The translations under genes and the position numbers were made by a program. Below the pieces are notes generated by a model. That model was not told where the DNA came from and made no database searches. It was given only the letters and a program-made list of their open reading frames with translations. Of a stretch of 64,000 nt of DNA, positions 51,401 through 64,000 are shown piece by piece. The stretch comes from Owenia fusiformis. Its lineage: Eukaryota; Annelida; Polychaeta; Sabellida; Oweniidae. The stretch is from positions 23,567,936 through 23,631,935 of the forward strand of contig CAIIXF020000006.1 of the NCBI GenBank assembly GCA_903813345.2, in the 5' to 3' direction. The first letter of the stretch is position 1. Every line of letters starts with the position of its first letter.

Positions 51401-54400
51401 TTTAATGTTTATGAAGATAATGATCGTGTTTCAATTAAGATTTGACATTGACACAACACATACCCTCACCCATCTGAATCTGATTACATAATCATACTAA
51501 ATGAAAAGTACAACATGTTCTATATTGATCCTATATGTTAAACAGGTCCAGAAGTCAGTGTCATCAGCAGGTAGGATGAAGCCCAAGGGAGGGGCCACAG
51601 GGGTTGGAATGCCGATGTTTGTGCAGCAGAGAATGGAAAAGAGAGAGGCTGAAAAGGTAAACCCCAAAAACAATGATTAGGAATGGAAATTTGTTATGTT
51701 ACCACCAGAACTGGTGACATATTGTTATTAGTCTCCAACTCCAACTTTGTAAACAGTGTTTGGCTGTAACAAATGGTGGTCAGTATCTGTAACAAATGGC
51801 GGGTGGTGAAATTTTGCATGTCAATGTTGATAAATTATGCGTACATGTCACCATAACTACTAACTATCTGAGATTCAGATTTATTCAAAAGTCAGGAATT
51901 AACTGTTGCTTACCTGTTGCTTACAAAAATACAAATGATTGGATATAGCAAAAAATCACTACATTTCTCAGGAATGACTGTTTCAAAAATCATGCACGAT
52001 ACTATATTATTCATTTATCAATTTATTTATTTGTAAGATTCAAGCTTATCTTGTGTGGGGTGTTTTATATAATTTATGTTAAGCTTATTTTTAGTCACCA
52101 AATTACAATACTACAAAATTACATGTAGGATTACATGTATATTGTCATACTTTTTTAGCAGAGTGACTATCTTGAGTCATTGACAAGTGCCTTTCTCAGG
52201 AGCGGACTGTTGTTGAGTGATCCTCAGAAAGGTATGTAATTAAACTTGATGGAATTATAATTTTTAATCATTCCGGGTATTATGCAATTATTACCGTTTT
52301 TGACATGTCCTTATTTATACTGATGATATTAATAAAGATTTGTAAACCATCGTACTCGCATATTTGAAAACGAATGTGTTCATATTTATTGCACAAAATC
52401 ACAAACTTTTAATTGCATGCTTTTACATTTAGAGTTAGCTAAAACTTGATGCACTATGAATATGAATTTATCACCGATTACCAAAGATACACATGTTTTT
52501 TTTAATACTATGTATGTATATCATATCTGCATGTTTGATTTAAACACTTAACTCAGTGATGATGTTGTTGATTTATTTTTATTTGATTAAAAGCACATTT
52601 TCAACTTTTGAAAATCACTATTAACTTAAAGTTTCAAATAATTATGCACTGGTTCAAACCCTAAACTACAATTTAAGTATTTAGCATCTTCTCAGTGTAT
52701 TCATTAATATAATAGTATTCTACATTCGTCCAAATATACAATGTATGTTGTTGTATAGTATGATTCTGTTTAGTTCATAGTTCAAGAAAGGTGTGGCATT
52801 GACCTATTTAAAAGGACAAAGAATTGATAGAAGTAAACAAGGTTGAGTGAGTAAAATGGTGCATTTTTATGTTCATTTGTGTAATGTCAGCATCACTTTG
52901 AAAACTATTCACTGCAAAATTTGTACATGTAAGCTAATCCATTAATTTGCATTATGTCATGTTGCTTGGGTGAAACCAGTGCATATACATTTGATCGATA
53001 TTTAAAAAAGTACATAACTTGCTGTACATACCCGTATACCTCTGAGTTAGTGTTTAACTGTTATACTTTTTGCACTTTTTCACACATTTTATATTTCATC
53101 CACCATCACACACAGCCGTTCCACATTTTCGATACTCAAATACCTTCCAAGCCAATGGAGTCAGATCAACACCAGCTTTCCCAGTGGATGTTGGCACCCT
53201 CTGTCCAAATCACGCAAAAACATTTGCAGCTAAATATATGGCGAATCATCTTAGAAATGCTATTGTATTCAATGAAAAGCTACAAGAAATATCAGGTATT
53301 ATTTTAGGTTATATAAAAATCAACCTTTTCTCTAAAAATATTGCAGTTTTCTGTATGCTCGCTGTATGTATCTACTATCTTCCTCTTGTATATTTGACTT
53401 TGCACCTAGCACATAATCATATATGATTTGTAGATGTTTGTTGGACAGTAATTACATGTATAAAGTCACCATATCTAAAATGTGCTATGCTTATAGCATG
53501 TGTATTTAACAATTTAGTTTTATTATGTCACTACCAAAAAGTGGTGACATATTGTTATGGTATTCATTTTTTGGACGGCGGCAGGCGATCGGCATCTGTA
53601 ACAGATTCTTACAACTAACAATAACTTAACAAATACTGTTTAGACTGACTTCAATTTTTTCAAAATCATATATATGTTTTAAGAAGTTCAAATCTGACTA
53701 TATATTTAAGATTTGACCTTCAATGACCTTTTCAAAGTCAAAAAAGGTCAAAAAGGTCTTTCTTAAACTTGCTTCAAATTGACCAATTTTCTTTCAAAAT
53801 CATCTACAAGTTAACAGAAGTTTAAATGTGACTTTAGATTTGAGATTTGACCTTCAATGGCCTTCTCAATGTCAAAATGGTCTTTTTTCAACTTGCTTCA
53901 AATTGACCAATTGTTTTCACAATCATCCACAAGTTCTCAACAGTTCAAATCTTACTATAGTTTGACCTTCAATGGCGTTCTCAGAGTCAAAAAAGTCTTT
54001 TTTCCTACTTGCTTCAAATTGACCAATTTATTTTTTCAAAATCATCTACAAGTTCTCATAAATTCGAATCTAACTTTAGATTGAACTCATAATATTGTGA
54101 GCAACTAGGTGGTGACATTTTGTCATGTTAATGCCTTGTTAATAGTTTTTCATAATAATCATTATTACATGTATTAGTCATTTAACTATAAAATGTGTAT
54201 ATGTGTACGGCTGTCAAATACTCAGTCTAATTAGTTAGATTTTGTAGTTTAAAGTAGAAAGATAATGCTCAGGCTTTTAGAAGGACATTCCTTTTCCTTT
54301 GATCCATTGTTTAGACTATAGATGTACACTGTGAGGCTCCTGCAGTTTAATTCTCTGTTTAGCAGCTTTTGAGATCAGACAATGTTATACTGTTTTCCTT

Positions 54401-57400
54401 TAAAATGATAAAGTAAACATGCAAAAATGAAAGAAAAATCAGAATAAAAGAGAAAAAAGTTTGATCTGTTACAGATGCTGCTAAACAGACTTTTAGTTGT
54501 AGGGGCCAATACCTCTAATATAAAGTATAACCTTAAATCCCAAAGTATGTGTAGCTTTGGCTCTTTAATGATTCTTTTACTATCATTGATCATCTGATAG
54601 GTAAAGGAATCATTGATGGGTGATATGCGATATAACACATCTTTATGTAATATGCATGCTTATGATATAACAAAGTACATATATCAAGAGGTGTTTTGTG
54701 TTCCAAGGCCAAGTGACATGGGGTGCCAAAATGTCATTCAGGATTGGCAAAAAATGTTACCCTCATTAAAGAAGTTGAACCCTTATTATAAAAGTTGGAT
54801 AATATTTGTGGCCCACCCTGTATTATGGGTTTGTTTGGTGAAATAGTGATTAGAATGAAAAATCACTCAAGATGAGTTCCTGACCAATCCCACTAGACAA
54901 TCAACCATTGACTCATTTTCAGTTTAGGCTGGGGAAATTTTCAGGTCAACCCTGACCTGAGGTCACTTGAAAATATGGTTGCCCATCATACCTCTTGAAT
55001 ATTTCTTGCATGCTACACCTGTACACTTGCATGACATTTGCTTTAACATTAGGCCTTCCTGTAAGTGTTAACTGGCAATGTTTCCCTGCTCCCGGTGGTG
55101 GACAACGTGGTAGAAATGTGACACTTTCTTCAATCGACAAACTGAACAAGGAGGTCCTTGTATCCAAATTGGTTGAACTCACTAGAGGTCAGCACTAACA
55201 AATTACCCATAATGCTTTTTAACATGCAGATAGAACTTGTTTATAGAAATGCTTAACCTATTTGAGACATTTTAAGTAATGGTCTCAGTCAGCATGAAAT
55301 AGTGATGCGTAGATAATTAGATAATATTCCAACACCTTTCATTTTCTTTTCTTTCAACTTTCATAAACATTTCTGTTATTGAGATGCATAATGTAACATG
55401 ATTTACATATGTGCATAGATATTTGATAGAGTATAGTGTCATAAAACAAAATTAAATGGGATTATAGCAACTGACCCACAAACGGTTTATGCTGAAACTG
55501 ATTTTGTTTTATAAATGTCATCAAAGTAGATTCCTTCTCAACTTTTTGATCTTTAGTTATCTTAAAATGGAATATGACTCTTTTGGTATTTTTCATCCAA
55601 CATTTTATTTTTTACAATACAGAAGATGAACCAACCCCCGATCTTCCAAGGTATCGCTACAGTGGGCGCAACTTGGCCGATTCTGTACCTATGACACCAC
55701 CTATGCCATCTAGTCAATTGCCACGCCACCTTGTGGAAGGACCAGATACTACATCAAATTACCCTAGGCCAGAAGTACCTGCATCAGAAACTGATTTACA
55801 AGATGTAATCATTTGTGAATTTTGAACCATTATTGTCTGATGTATAAAAGAATTCTAGACAAATTGATCGAATCCATGTACTGTTTTGACCAAAAAGTCC
55901 AAAAACATGATTTTCCACGATAAAATGGCTGCCATTTTTCATGTGCTACTTATTGACCAATCAAAAACTTTGTTATACATTTTAGAAGTGAAACCTCACT
56001 TGCAATATTGTCTTTCAATTTTTGATATGTGTACTTGTTTATTTCTAGCCTATCATTGACAAAGACAAACAAGTCAGACAACACCCACTCCCATTTGATC
56101 AAACTCTAGAACGTGATAGACCACATGATTATGTGAAACGGGCAGATGTTAATATCAACAACAATAACCTGAACAGTCTTGATAAAAATGAAACTGCTAG
56201 TGCCAACAATAATGATAATGTAGGACCACAAGTTCGTACATTGAAAGGTGGACAACGTGCAAATTCTGCCACCTCTAGTGCCAGGAGCAAAAGTCCCAAG
56301 GCAATTTAGCTCTATATATTTCTTTTATTGAGTTTATAAACATAAAAAAACATTTATTTTAGAAATATACAAAAAATTATAATTCATACTTTTGTTAATA
56401 CTGTATCTTTAGCTTAAGCCTATGGACATTTTTGTGCCAATAAGAGCGTAGAATATTTAACACTTTAGGGTGTTTGATGTTCATTTGACAGTAAAAATAA
56501 AGAATAAGATATGAAATTTATCCCTACTAAATCATCTCCCAGTTCATACATGTACACAATGTATAGCCAAAGCTTATGCATTAACTGTTACAGTAATGCT
56601 AATGTTAATTTGAAATAATATATTTTCAGGGTAGTAAAAGTGTTGAAAGTCTTGGTGCCTTAGTTGAGACTGAACGAGGGCCAACTCTAGGTACAACTCT
56701 TCACACACAAAGAAAAGTCAACTTTGAGCCAGACATCCATGACAATATACCACAACTGCGTCAAAAACATGAAACGTTCCTGCCTAGGTCTTCCAGTACA
56801 AACAGCATGCATAGCATGGCATCTAAACGGACCCATAACTGGCCACAAATAGACAACTATGAAAATACTAATAAAACACAAAGTGCAAAGACCTCACGGT
56901 CAAATAAACCACAACTGTTTGCTCAGGATAATTTAGTATATGCTCCAAACAATAGCGTATTCGCACAGTCCAATCCACAGCATATGTATGTAGGGAAGAA
57001 TTCTCAGGTGTATGCACAGCAAAATTCTCAAATGTTTGCACAGCAGAATCCACTTGTATATTCCCCAAATAGACAAGGAATGAAAATGAGACATTCAGTA
57101 CCAGCAGGTTCATCAGCCCAGCAGAAAGCCCCACAAGTCAGGTACATATTCATTAAAACAAACAAAGATGGCTTAATAAGCGCTACATGGTCCAGTATTT
57201 CATTGATGTATTTTCACTCATTTGAATGTTGTTAGTTAAATGAATGCTTGAAAGCATCAACGATTTTAATTCCTTACAAGCTAACTTGAAATTGCTTTGT
57301 TACCAAACTTACCGTGTCTCAATGTCCTGCAGCACATTTTTAACTCACAAGTCATTAACTAAAATTAATTTGTATCAACACTATAGAATGTTAAACTACT

Positions 57401-59097
57401 GAAACTGTCCCTACTAGAGCCAGTTGGTTGTTCCCATTGGTTTAATGGCTGGTCTTACTGAAGGCATAAGGCCCGATCTGTTTGATGAAAAATCTGGTTC
57501 CTACATTATCACTAGTTTTATTTTATTTGTAACTTGTTTTTTAGGATTCTTGACAGAATGGTACAGCAAGTTGGTGAGGAAGTGGACACCTTAACTGCAG
57601 AACTCAATCAACAAGTTGAGGTAGCATATATAAATATTATATATAAATATTTATACCACTCTAAGTCCGATTACAGTTGTATAACATGGGTCTATAACAA
57701 CGATATACAGTGGAGAGTGGTATATCATCATCGTATACAACTCCTCCATATACACTCCAGCGTATACCACTGTAGAAGTGCATTCTGGGAACTAATGAAT
57801 ATTGACCGAAGAACGAGGTGTATGTTTTGTTACACATGATTTCCTAGAATCAAGTGACGTCATAAATGGTTCCCACATGATTTGCTAGAATCAAGTGACG
57901 TCATAAGTGGATCGAGATCAACATCGGCATTACTGAGTTGGCTATGGGATATTTTTATGGTTTTTATAATTGTTATGATTGTGTTTGAATCAACTGTAAT
58001 TGAACTTAGAGTGGCATAATAAGATTATATAATGGTTCATTCTGTATATCGTGCATTTTATACTCTCGTGAGAATATAATATATTCACTCGTTCGCTACG
58101 CTCACTTGTGAATTCTGTATATTATATACTCACTCGAGTATAAACGATATACAGAATGAACCATTATATAACCTCATAATATATCGTATAAATATTAATG
58201 AAATATATGAAATGTAGATCACACCCATAATGATTTTGGTCGAATATTTATTTATAGTTAGTTAACATAGGAACTAAAACAAAGTTATAACATTTTTAAT
58301 CTTTTAGGTTTGATATACATGTAGTTATTTTCTCTAGTGCTAGTGCACGTGAGGAAAGGTCTACAATAAATTCAATTACTCCACAATTGTAATCTTTCAT
58401 GTTCGTTAATTTAACAGTGTCACAGCATTTTACTCAGTCATTTACATTCAAAATGATTCTATTTCCAGCGAGAGAGAATGAGATCAACCCAGAATGCACC
58501 AAACAGACCAGCGCAACCTTTTCAGCGCCAAACCCTTGAAAAATATGCCAATAATAATTTGCCCATAGAGATCTATGGAAATAAGGTTATAAACCAAGGA
58601 CAATATGAGGTGGAAGAGAACACCTTGTCACCTCCCATTCTTGCTGAAGTGTCTGATATGCAACAAGCATCTAGACCTTTTAGCAATACTCGGAAGGAAT
58701 CTGGTATTTATTTGTTTTATTATCATTTGACTGGTTATTGTTTATGGATAATGTTATAAGAAAGACCAACTGACTTATCACAAGTAGTAAATGAAAGATG
58801 GATAAAAAATAGTTTTTGATATTTAGAAGTGCTATAATTATATTAATAATGAGATTAATGAGATCGCTTATCATCCAACCCATGATATAACATGTATTCG
58901 TTCTCCATTTTTAGGAATTTTTCAACTTTTTAATGCATAGTTATTATTTATTTAAAAACTTTTTTGTTTCAGCAAAACCTCCTGCAAGAATATCATTGGT
59001 GATGAATAATGGCCATAAAGCTAAAACTAAAGTCAGTCACAGACCACCAGCCAGGCCAGTGCTTATGAGGAGTGCTAATGGCAAGAGGCAGCATTAG
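45498..59097 (+). CDS. AGBL2: AGBL2/AGBL3-type carboxypeptidase, C-terminal exons (continuation of 2246-9991)
   Basis: Exons: 45498-45655, 45919-45985, 46358-46495, 46894-46974, 48378-48443, 50990-51049, 51546-51656, 52159-52231, 53116-53295, 55053-55187, 55623-55804, 56049-56300, 56630-57141, 57545-57620, 58469-58703, 58973-59097 (TAG). Phases continue exactly from the exon ending at 9991, where YCDPDASK is followed by ITAIYNELEDRLRHEILARL, the helix after the catalytic domain in AGBL2/3. The remainder is basic and low-complexity: KKKKLRSKKDRDKQRKK, a Ser/Thr/Pro-rich tail, and a Gln/Asn-rich part around 56900-57060 with FAQ, VYAQQN and MFAQQN repeats. It has the long poorly conserved tail typical of AGBL2. 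The junction after 56300 is a GC donor; all others are GT-AG. Small exons in this block are less certain than the catalytic ones, but all 16 keep frame. Skipped alternative exons may exist. Confidence 0.85.
47122..47287. mobile_element. Short foldback element
   Basis: GGTAGCATTTGCGAATTCAA with CTGCCGGCTGACAG at the left pairs with CTGTTAGCCAGCAGTTGAAT plus CAAGAATGCTACC at the right. The loop is ~90 bp. It lies in an AGBL2 intron. The rest of 46975-48377 shows nothing recognisable. Confidence 0.75.
48556..48761. mobile_element. Small TIR element with CAGGCCTGTAGCCAG ends
   Basis: Inverted ends CAGGCCTGTAGCCAG and CTGGCTACGGGCCTG enclose ~200 bp with G-rich tracts (GGGGGGTTC). Elements ending in CAGGCCCGTAGCCAGG are widespread in invertebrate genomes. 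No coding. Confidence 0.75.
49598..50655. repeat. 104-bp minisatellite in an AGBL2 intron
   Basis: Ten units, marked by GATCATCTTTGTGTAACAG, start at 49598, 49714, 49818, 49922, 50026, 50130, 50234, 50351, 50468 and 50572. Steps are 104 bp, with three of 116-117 bp from a short insertion (CAGGACTTGTTTAGC-like). Each unit contains TGTAACAG, a plausible acceptor-like sequence, but no exon follows. Confidence 0.93.
51697..51835. repeat. Dispersed repeat related to 7420-7757
   Basis: Contains CTGGTGACATATTGTTATTA, TCTGTAACAAATGGCGGG and TGGTGAAATTTTGCATGTCA in the same order as the copy at 7420. A short copy in an AGBL2 intron. Confidence 0.65.
53525..54136. repeat. Dispersed repeat related to 7420-7757, longer copy
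   Basis: Starts with AGTGGTGACATATTGTTATG and ends with GGTGGTGACATTTTGTCATG plus TTAATGCCTTGTT. The interior has three or four ~110-bp tandem units with TTTGACCTTCAATGGCCTTC and CTTGCTTCAAATTGACCAAT. Non-coding. Confidence 0.75.
57640..58172. repeat. Inverted-repeat cluster with two TGACGTCA sites
   Basis: A perfect or near-perfect hairpin at 58026-58172 pairs TATAATGGTTCATTCTGTAT with its complement, loop ~60 bp. A 42-bp direct duplication (~57835-57910) carries two AAGTGACGTCATAA-like sequences with the consensus CRE/ATF site TGACGTCA. It is intronic, between 57620 and 58469. Element type is unknown. Confidence 0.7.
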
Positions 59098-59532
59098 TAG
59101 TGAACAGTACAGATAGTCCTTTTATACTAGCATATATAATGGTGTTTAGTGATGGGAGTTAGATCTCGAGTCAGTTACATACTACCAACTACTGACCAGT
59201 GCTTACGAGGAGTACCTATTGAAACAGGTAGCATCAATGGTGATTAGACGAGTACATGTAATACATGTAGTAAGGTCCAATAAGAAGAGGTTTTGCATCT
59301 ATAGTAAATTGTATTAGACCTTGATTAGACCTTGTAATATCAGTTGATATGGACATAAAGCAAGGGTGAAAGATACAAACAGAGGTACACTAGTCAGTTG
59401 CTATTTTCGACTAAAACTATCTTCAATATGGCTACAATGGTCATTATTAATAGAACAATATATAAAATGCTATTGTTGCTGTTAAATCTGTTGTCACTAT
59501 TTTAGATGATAAAAGTGGCGAAATATTGATTA

Positions 59533-59538
59533 AATAAA
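59533..59538 (+). terminator. Candidate poly(A) signal of AGBL2
   Basis: AATAAA lies ~440 nt after the TAG at 59097. A second AATAAA near 60113 is an alternative. From 59098 to 60190 no other feature is recognised. Confidence 0.45.
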
Positions 59539-60189
59539 TATTGTGTCCTTTAGGGATACTGTTTCATTGATCTCATGTGGATACATGTATTCTTCAGGTA
59601 CTAACCCCAGTCGAGGGAAATGTCAATGCAAACTTATGATAACACATCTAGTAATAAGAAGTCACATAGGCCCTTTCGTAGGGGGTCAACATTATTTTAA
59701 TTTGCCTTGAAACAGTAAAATTGAGAATGGCAAAAAACCAGGGAATGGTTGAGAAAAGTCAGGGATTTTTGGCCTAGGAGTTATTTGTATACTGTATAAT
59801 GTGCATACTGTACTTAAAGAATGTCTATTTAATGCATACGTAACTAGATGCTATATATATATTAGTACTCATACTTAGTGTTTTCATAAACTGTTTATCT
59901 AGAAAAGATCTGTGTAAAAATGTAATTACAGCAACCCATTTACTGTTGCTGTTACATTTAGTTTTAACAGTGTATATAGTTTGAAGTAGCCAAACATATA
60001 CCGTTCATGTATATAAAAAATGTAGGCATATGTAAGAAATTATTTAAATGAAAGTCTTGATTAAATGCTTGATTATTTTACCGAAAAGAAATGTTAATGC
60101 CATATTCAAGAAATAAATTATATAAATTAAAGATATATTTATTGTTGAAAAGACTATTGGCATGAACAATATATGTGTGGAACGATATT

Positions 60190-61320
60190 CTAAAGTTTTA
60201 TTGATGCCTCCGGGTGTGTATCAGTCATAGACATCAAAAAGTAAGTACTTCCACTTTTCCACAACTTTAACAATTGAACGACATTCATTTGGCGGAGGTT
60301 TCAATAAATAGCGACCATCTTGCAAAAAATTTCTTCTCGAGCTCCAGAGCTCCTTTATCTCTAGGCGTCCGTATATAAAATTTGAACTTAATCCATCTAC
60401 TGGTATTCTGGTATTTGAATTAACAAAAATTGCCTTTTCATGAAAAATGGTGGCCATTTTGAAATTCAGCTGATGCCTTTGAAATTTCTTCTGAAGCAGA
60501 TCTACTTTGTGTCTAGACATCAGCATAAAACATTGGAACCAATTCACCAACTGGTATTTGAGTTATCAATGATAACGTTTCTTACGAAAAATTGCGACCA
60601 TTTTGAAATTCAGTGGCCATCTTGGAAATGTATTGTTGAGCAGAAGTTCTCTGTCTCTAGGCATCAGCTTAAAGAATTTGAACCAAATCCGTCCACTGGT
60701 ATTTGAGTTATCAAAGAAAATGTTCTTTTACGAAAAATGGCGGCCATTTTGAAAATTAGCTGCCATCTTGTAAAATCCCTTCTTGGGCAGAGCTTCAATG
60801 TCCTTAGGCATCAGCATGTAAAATTTGAACCAAATCCATTCACCGATATTTCAGTTATCAAAGATTACGTTTTTTTACGAAATATGGCGGCCATTTTGAA
60901 ATTCAATGGCCATCTTGAAAATATCTTCACGAGCAAAGTTTCTTAGTCCATAGGCAACAGCATATAAAATTTGAAAATTTGAGCCAAATTTTTTACGAAA
61001 AACGGCCGCCATTTTGAATTTAGTGACCATATTGAAAATATGATTACTGTAATTAATCTTCTATTGTAATTTAAACTACCTAGAATGCCTATGGCGATTG
61101 GTAGTAGATATTTTGTGTATTTTTTGATTATGAAGGAAATAAATAATATGTTAAAAAAAAAATTGAAAATTTCTTCTCGAGCAGAGGCCCTTTACCCATA
61201 AGGCATAAGCCTATAAAATTTGTATCAAATCCGCCGACTGGTATTTGAGTTATTGCCTGGACAAACGGACGGACGGACGCCTTTTCTATATCCCCCTCCA
61301 ACTTCGTTGGGTGTGATAAA
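60190..61320. repeat. GCGGCCATTTTGAAA-type dispersed repeat downstream of AGBL2
   Basis: Several degenerate units of ~130-145 bp each carry ATGGCGGCCATTTTGAAA, GCCATCTTG and TCTAGGCATCAGC. The stretch ends GGACGGACGGACGCC then TATATCCCCCTCCAACTTCG and TTGGG. Short frames in it are repeat artefacts. Confidence 0.8.
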
Positions 61321-62285
61321 AATTCGACCTACGTTACTTTCAGCGAAGAGATCAGAGCCCAATGTCCACAAAGGCTTCTAAGAATACATTATAAACGATT
61401 CATTTCTTGATCAGTGTCTCACGTAGATTATCTCCAAATGTACTTTTTACTCAAAACGGCATTCTAGTTTTACAAATCCATCCTCATCCACTGGTGTCCA
61501 TGGGTGTTTAGATATAATTAAGGAATCGATAATCCAAAACAACTCAACCCCTAGTCCACCTGTCAATTTTTACATTTTAGTTATACTTTTACATATATAT
61601 GTATGTATATGAGGGAGGACATAAAATTACCCTTGTTCTATGTAAAAATAAACCTCTATAGGGGGCCCCCTCTATATGTATTATGAACGTAGATCATGTG
61701 GATCAACGGATCAAGCCAGTGACCAATAGTCAGTTCAAGGATCAACAATTAGCCAGTCACATGTGACATAATGTCAAGTTAAAATATCTCGGTCCAATAT
61801 ACCAAACAGCAAATCAATTTATAGTTAACAAAATTAGTACATATTTATTTTTTCATCAATAAAGTGAAATGAAGAATGATAGCTATAGAATATTGAACAA
61901 TGAGTGCTGAACATGGAATGCTATGATGTACAGTATATGTATGTATGTCATAGAAGTATTGTAATAATGTAAAACCATTTCGATCAAAACATCTGATCCA
62001 TCTTAGGCATCGGACGAAGGCTTATTATTCGAAGTATCCACCTCCTACAAACAAAGAAAATAGCATGAATGGCACACAGTACAAACGGGACCATAATCAA
62101 TCGAAATTAACCATTTTATTTTGAAAGCATTTCTTTACTAATATTTTTTTATTTATTTATTTGCCAGCACTTTTATAACAGTGGCACATGGATTATTATC
62201 CAGTGCGGCTACATACAACTATACAATATGAATAGAATACAAAGTCATGTATAATTTCTTTAAAACAATGTTGCATATACTAAAA
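61321..62285. other. Intergenic, no recognised feature
   Basis: AT-rich sequence downstream of AGBL2. The part from ~62150 may be the 3' UTR of the LINE remnant that follows on the - strand. Confidence 0.45.
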
Positions 62286-62589
62286 TAATCAAAGACATAA
62301 ATCTCTGGGCTTGTACACTTGGGTTAAAAAGCGTTTTACAATGCTATCAAATAATCTAAAATAGTCTTGCCCCCATTTTGAAAAAGTCTCATCACCAAGA
62401 ATAAAGGTCAATTTTTCAGTCAGATTGCCCTTAATGAAATCAGAAAATAAATCGGAGGGACATTGCTTACAAACAGTGTGGAAAAAGGATTCACGTTCTT
62501 CTTTAAAATGTTCACACAGCAGCAACCTATGCTGTCAGTCTTCATGTACATTCAAACTACAAAGTTTACATTTGCCATCACTTTTGCCC
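62286..62589 (-). pseudogene. Degraded 3' end of a LINE ORF
   Basis: The - strand reads CKLCSLNVHED, a stop codon, then QHRLLLCEHFKEERESFF and ~60 further residues to a stop. The C-x2-C, H and C spacing followed by basic and aromatic residues is the typical LINE reverse-transcriptase C-terminus. An in-frame TGA breaks it, and a family B repeat abuts its 5' side at 62590. The 78-codon open frame here is therefore not an independent gene. Confidence 0.72.
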
Positions 62590-63720
62590 CATACAGAGTA
62601 ATTATCCCATCGAACGAAGTTCGGAGGGATATAGGGAACGCCTCCGTCCGTCCGTACGTACGTACGTCCGTCCGTCCGGGCAATAACTCAAATACCGTTG
62701 GCCCGATTTTGTTCATATTTTGTACACATATACCCTATGGAGGTAGAAGTTCTGCTCGAAAGCCGATTTTCAAAATGGCCGCTCATTTCAAAATGGCGGC
62801 CATTTTAGTGCCGATTTTACAGTAATTTAGGTGCAATATGTAAAACTGTAATAGCAATATGTTTTAAATGTAAAAAATTATAAAGGACATTAATAGTGCT
62901 ACAAATGTAGATATTAAAGAAGCACATGGCAGCCATCTTGAAAAATGGCGGCCTTTACTCGTCATTTTACGATTTTTGCTGTAACTCAAAAAATAGTGGA
63001 GCGATTTTGTTCATATTTGGTATGTGAATACTATAAGCGTTGCACACTGTCTAAAGACACTTTTGGTAGAAGGCGGCCATTTTGAAAAATCGCCGCCATT
63101 TTGACGTATTTTACTATAACTCGAAAAGTAGTGGAGCGATTTTGTTCATATTTGGTATGTGAATACTATAAGCATGGCACACTGTCCTATGACACTTTGG
63201 GTACAAGGCAGCCATTTTGAAAAAAAATTGAAAAAAGGCCACCATTTTAACGTATTTTACTATAACTCGAAAAGTAGTGGAGTGATTTTGTTCATATTTG
63301 GTATGTGAATACTATAAGCATGGCACACTGTCCTATGACACTTTTGGTAGGAGGCGGCCATTTTGAATTTTTTTTGAAAAATGGCCGCCATTTTAACGTA
63401 TTTTACTAAAGTAGTAGAGCGATTTTGTTCATATTTGGTATGTGAATACTATAAGCATGGCACACTGTCTATTTCTAATGACACTTTTGGTAGAAGGTGG
63501 CCATTTTGAAAAATGGCTGCCATTTTAACATATTTTACTATGACTCGAAAAGTAGTAGAGCGATTTTGTTCATATTTGATATGTGAATACTTTAAGCATG
63601 GCACATTGTCTAATAAAACTTTGGGGAGTAGTCGGCCATTTTGAAAAATGGCCACCATTTGTATGTGTGTTATTTTACAAGTACGTGTGCGATTTTTCAA
63701 AAATTTTAGAGGTGGCTACT
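62590..63720. repeat. Family B-like start followed by five or six ~140-bp units
   Basis: Begins TTATCCCATCGAACGAAGTT followed by CCGTCCGTCCGTACGTACGT. It continues with units each containing ACTCGAAAAGTAGTGGAGCG, TTGTTCATATTTGGTATGTG and AGGCGGCCATTTTGAAAAAT. Repeats start near 62970, 63110, 63250, 63400 and 63530. The remaining bases to 64000 contain weaker relatives and no recognised gene. Confidence 0.85.
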
Positions 63721-64000
63721 TAAAAGCATATTATTTCTTCTGATGACAACATGGCTAGTGAGCAACCATTTTGAAAATGGTGGCCTTTCTGGTGTGTTGT
63801 TTTATGATATTTGCTATTCGTTTGTAAAAATGCCAGCCATTTCTGTTCGATGGGATTCGCTACGCTTTCGCGTTGCCGTTGTTCTGGTTGGATTCAAGGC
63901 AAAAATTGTTGGTTCTTGCAAGAAATTTGAGTCTAGAACCATAAAAATCAAAGTCTTGTTTCAGATAATTTTCTTGGTATGGAAAAAGGTGGAATAAGTA

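Noticed and set aside
54600-54846. 77-codon + strand frame ending near 54846
   Set aside because: It ends in CCACCCTGTATTATGGG, a mariner-type terminus, and has no splice-compatible phase with AGBL2 exons; probably a degraded element.
62289-62525. 78-codon - strand frame as a gene
   Set aside because: Its upstream context carries a C-x2-C LINE motif with an in-frame stop, so it is a retrotransposon remnant.

Overview
The window is eukaryotic: AT-rich, intron-dense DNA with GT-AG introns and no prokaryotic gene structure. It is full of tandem repeats, foldback elements and dispersed repeats. The abundant TACATGTA-type words and the GGCGGCCATTTTG and GGACGGACGG repeat families resemble marine invertebrate (probably lophotrochozoan, e.g. 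mollusc) genomes. That assignment is a pattern-based inference, not a search result.

The host gene covers most of the window on the + strand. It is an AGBL2/AGBL3-type cytosolic carboxypeptidase (tubulin deglutamylase). Eight catalytic-region exons lie at 2246-9991 and sixteen C-terminal exons at 45498-59097. All join in frame into 1166 visible codons plus a stop; the N-terminal exons lie upstream of the window. Two adjacent catalytic exons have each seeded a large tandem array: a 124-bp unit at 1-2245 and a 60-bp unit at 3031-6194.

The roughly 35.5-kb intron between these two blocks (9992-45497) holds the most interesting structure, a symmetric two-gene island of about 33 kb. On the - strand (22196 to 12413) a 12-exon gene encodes a 716-aa DUF7869-like protein with an RNase H/DDE-transposase-like motif series. 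On the + strand (22587-42718) a 19-exon gene encodes a 927-aa protein with a ParB/sulfiredoxin-like domain and one C2H2 zinc finger. The two genes diverge from a 390-bp spacer and end in C-terminal modules that look related. Just beyond each 3' end lies an array of one 16-bp palindrome, TGTCTGAATTCAGACA: 10 copies on the left (11224-11760) and 24 on the right (43244-44166). I read the island as a very large DNA transposon, or a domesticated derivative, with a putative transposase, a ParB-like DNA-binding partner and terminal site arrays. The parts are read directly from sequence; the functional reading is inference.

The introns also hold smaller elements: a piggyBac-like MITE with TTAA duplications, a Tc1/mariner-like element, several foldback/TIR elements, two degraded LINE 3' ends, and several copies of two or three dispersed repeat families. 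After the AGBL2 stop the window is mainly GGCGGCCATTTTG-type repeats. I saw no tRNA, rRNA or CRISPR locus.
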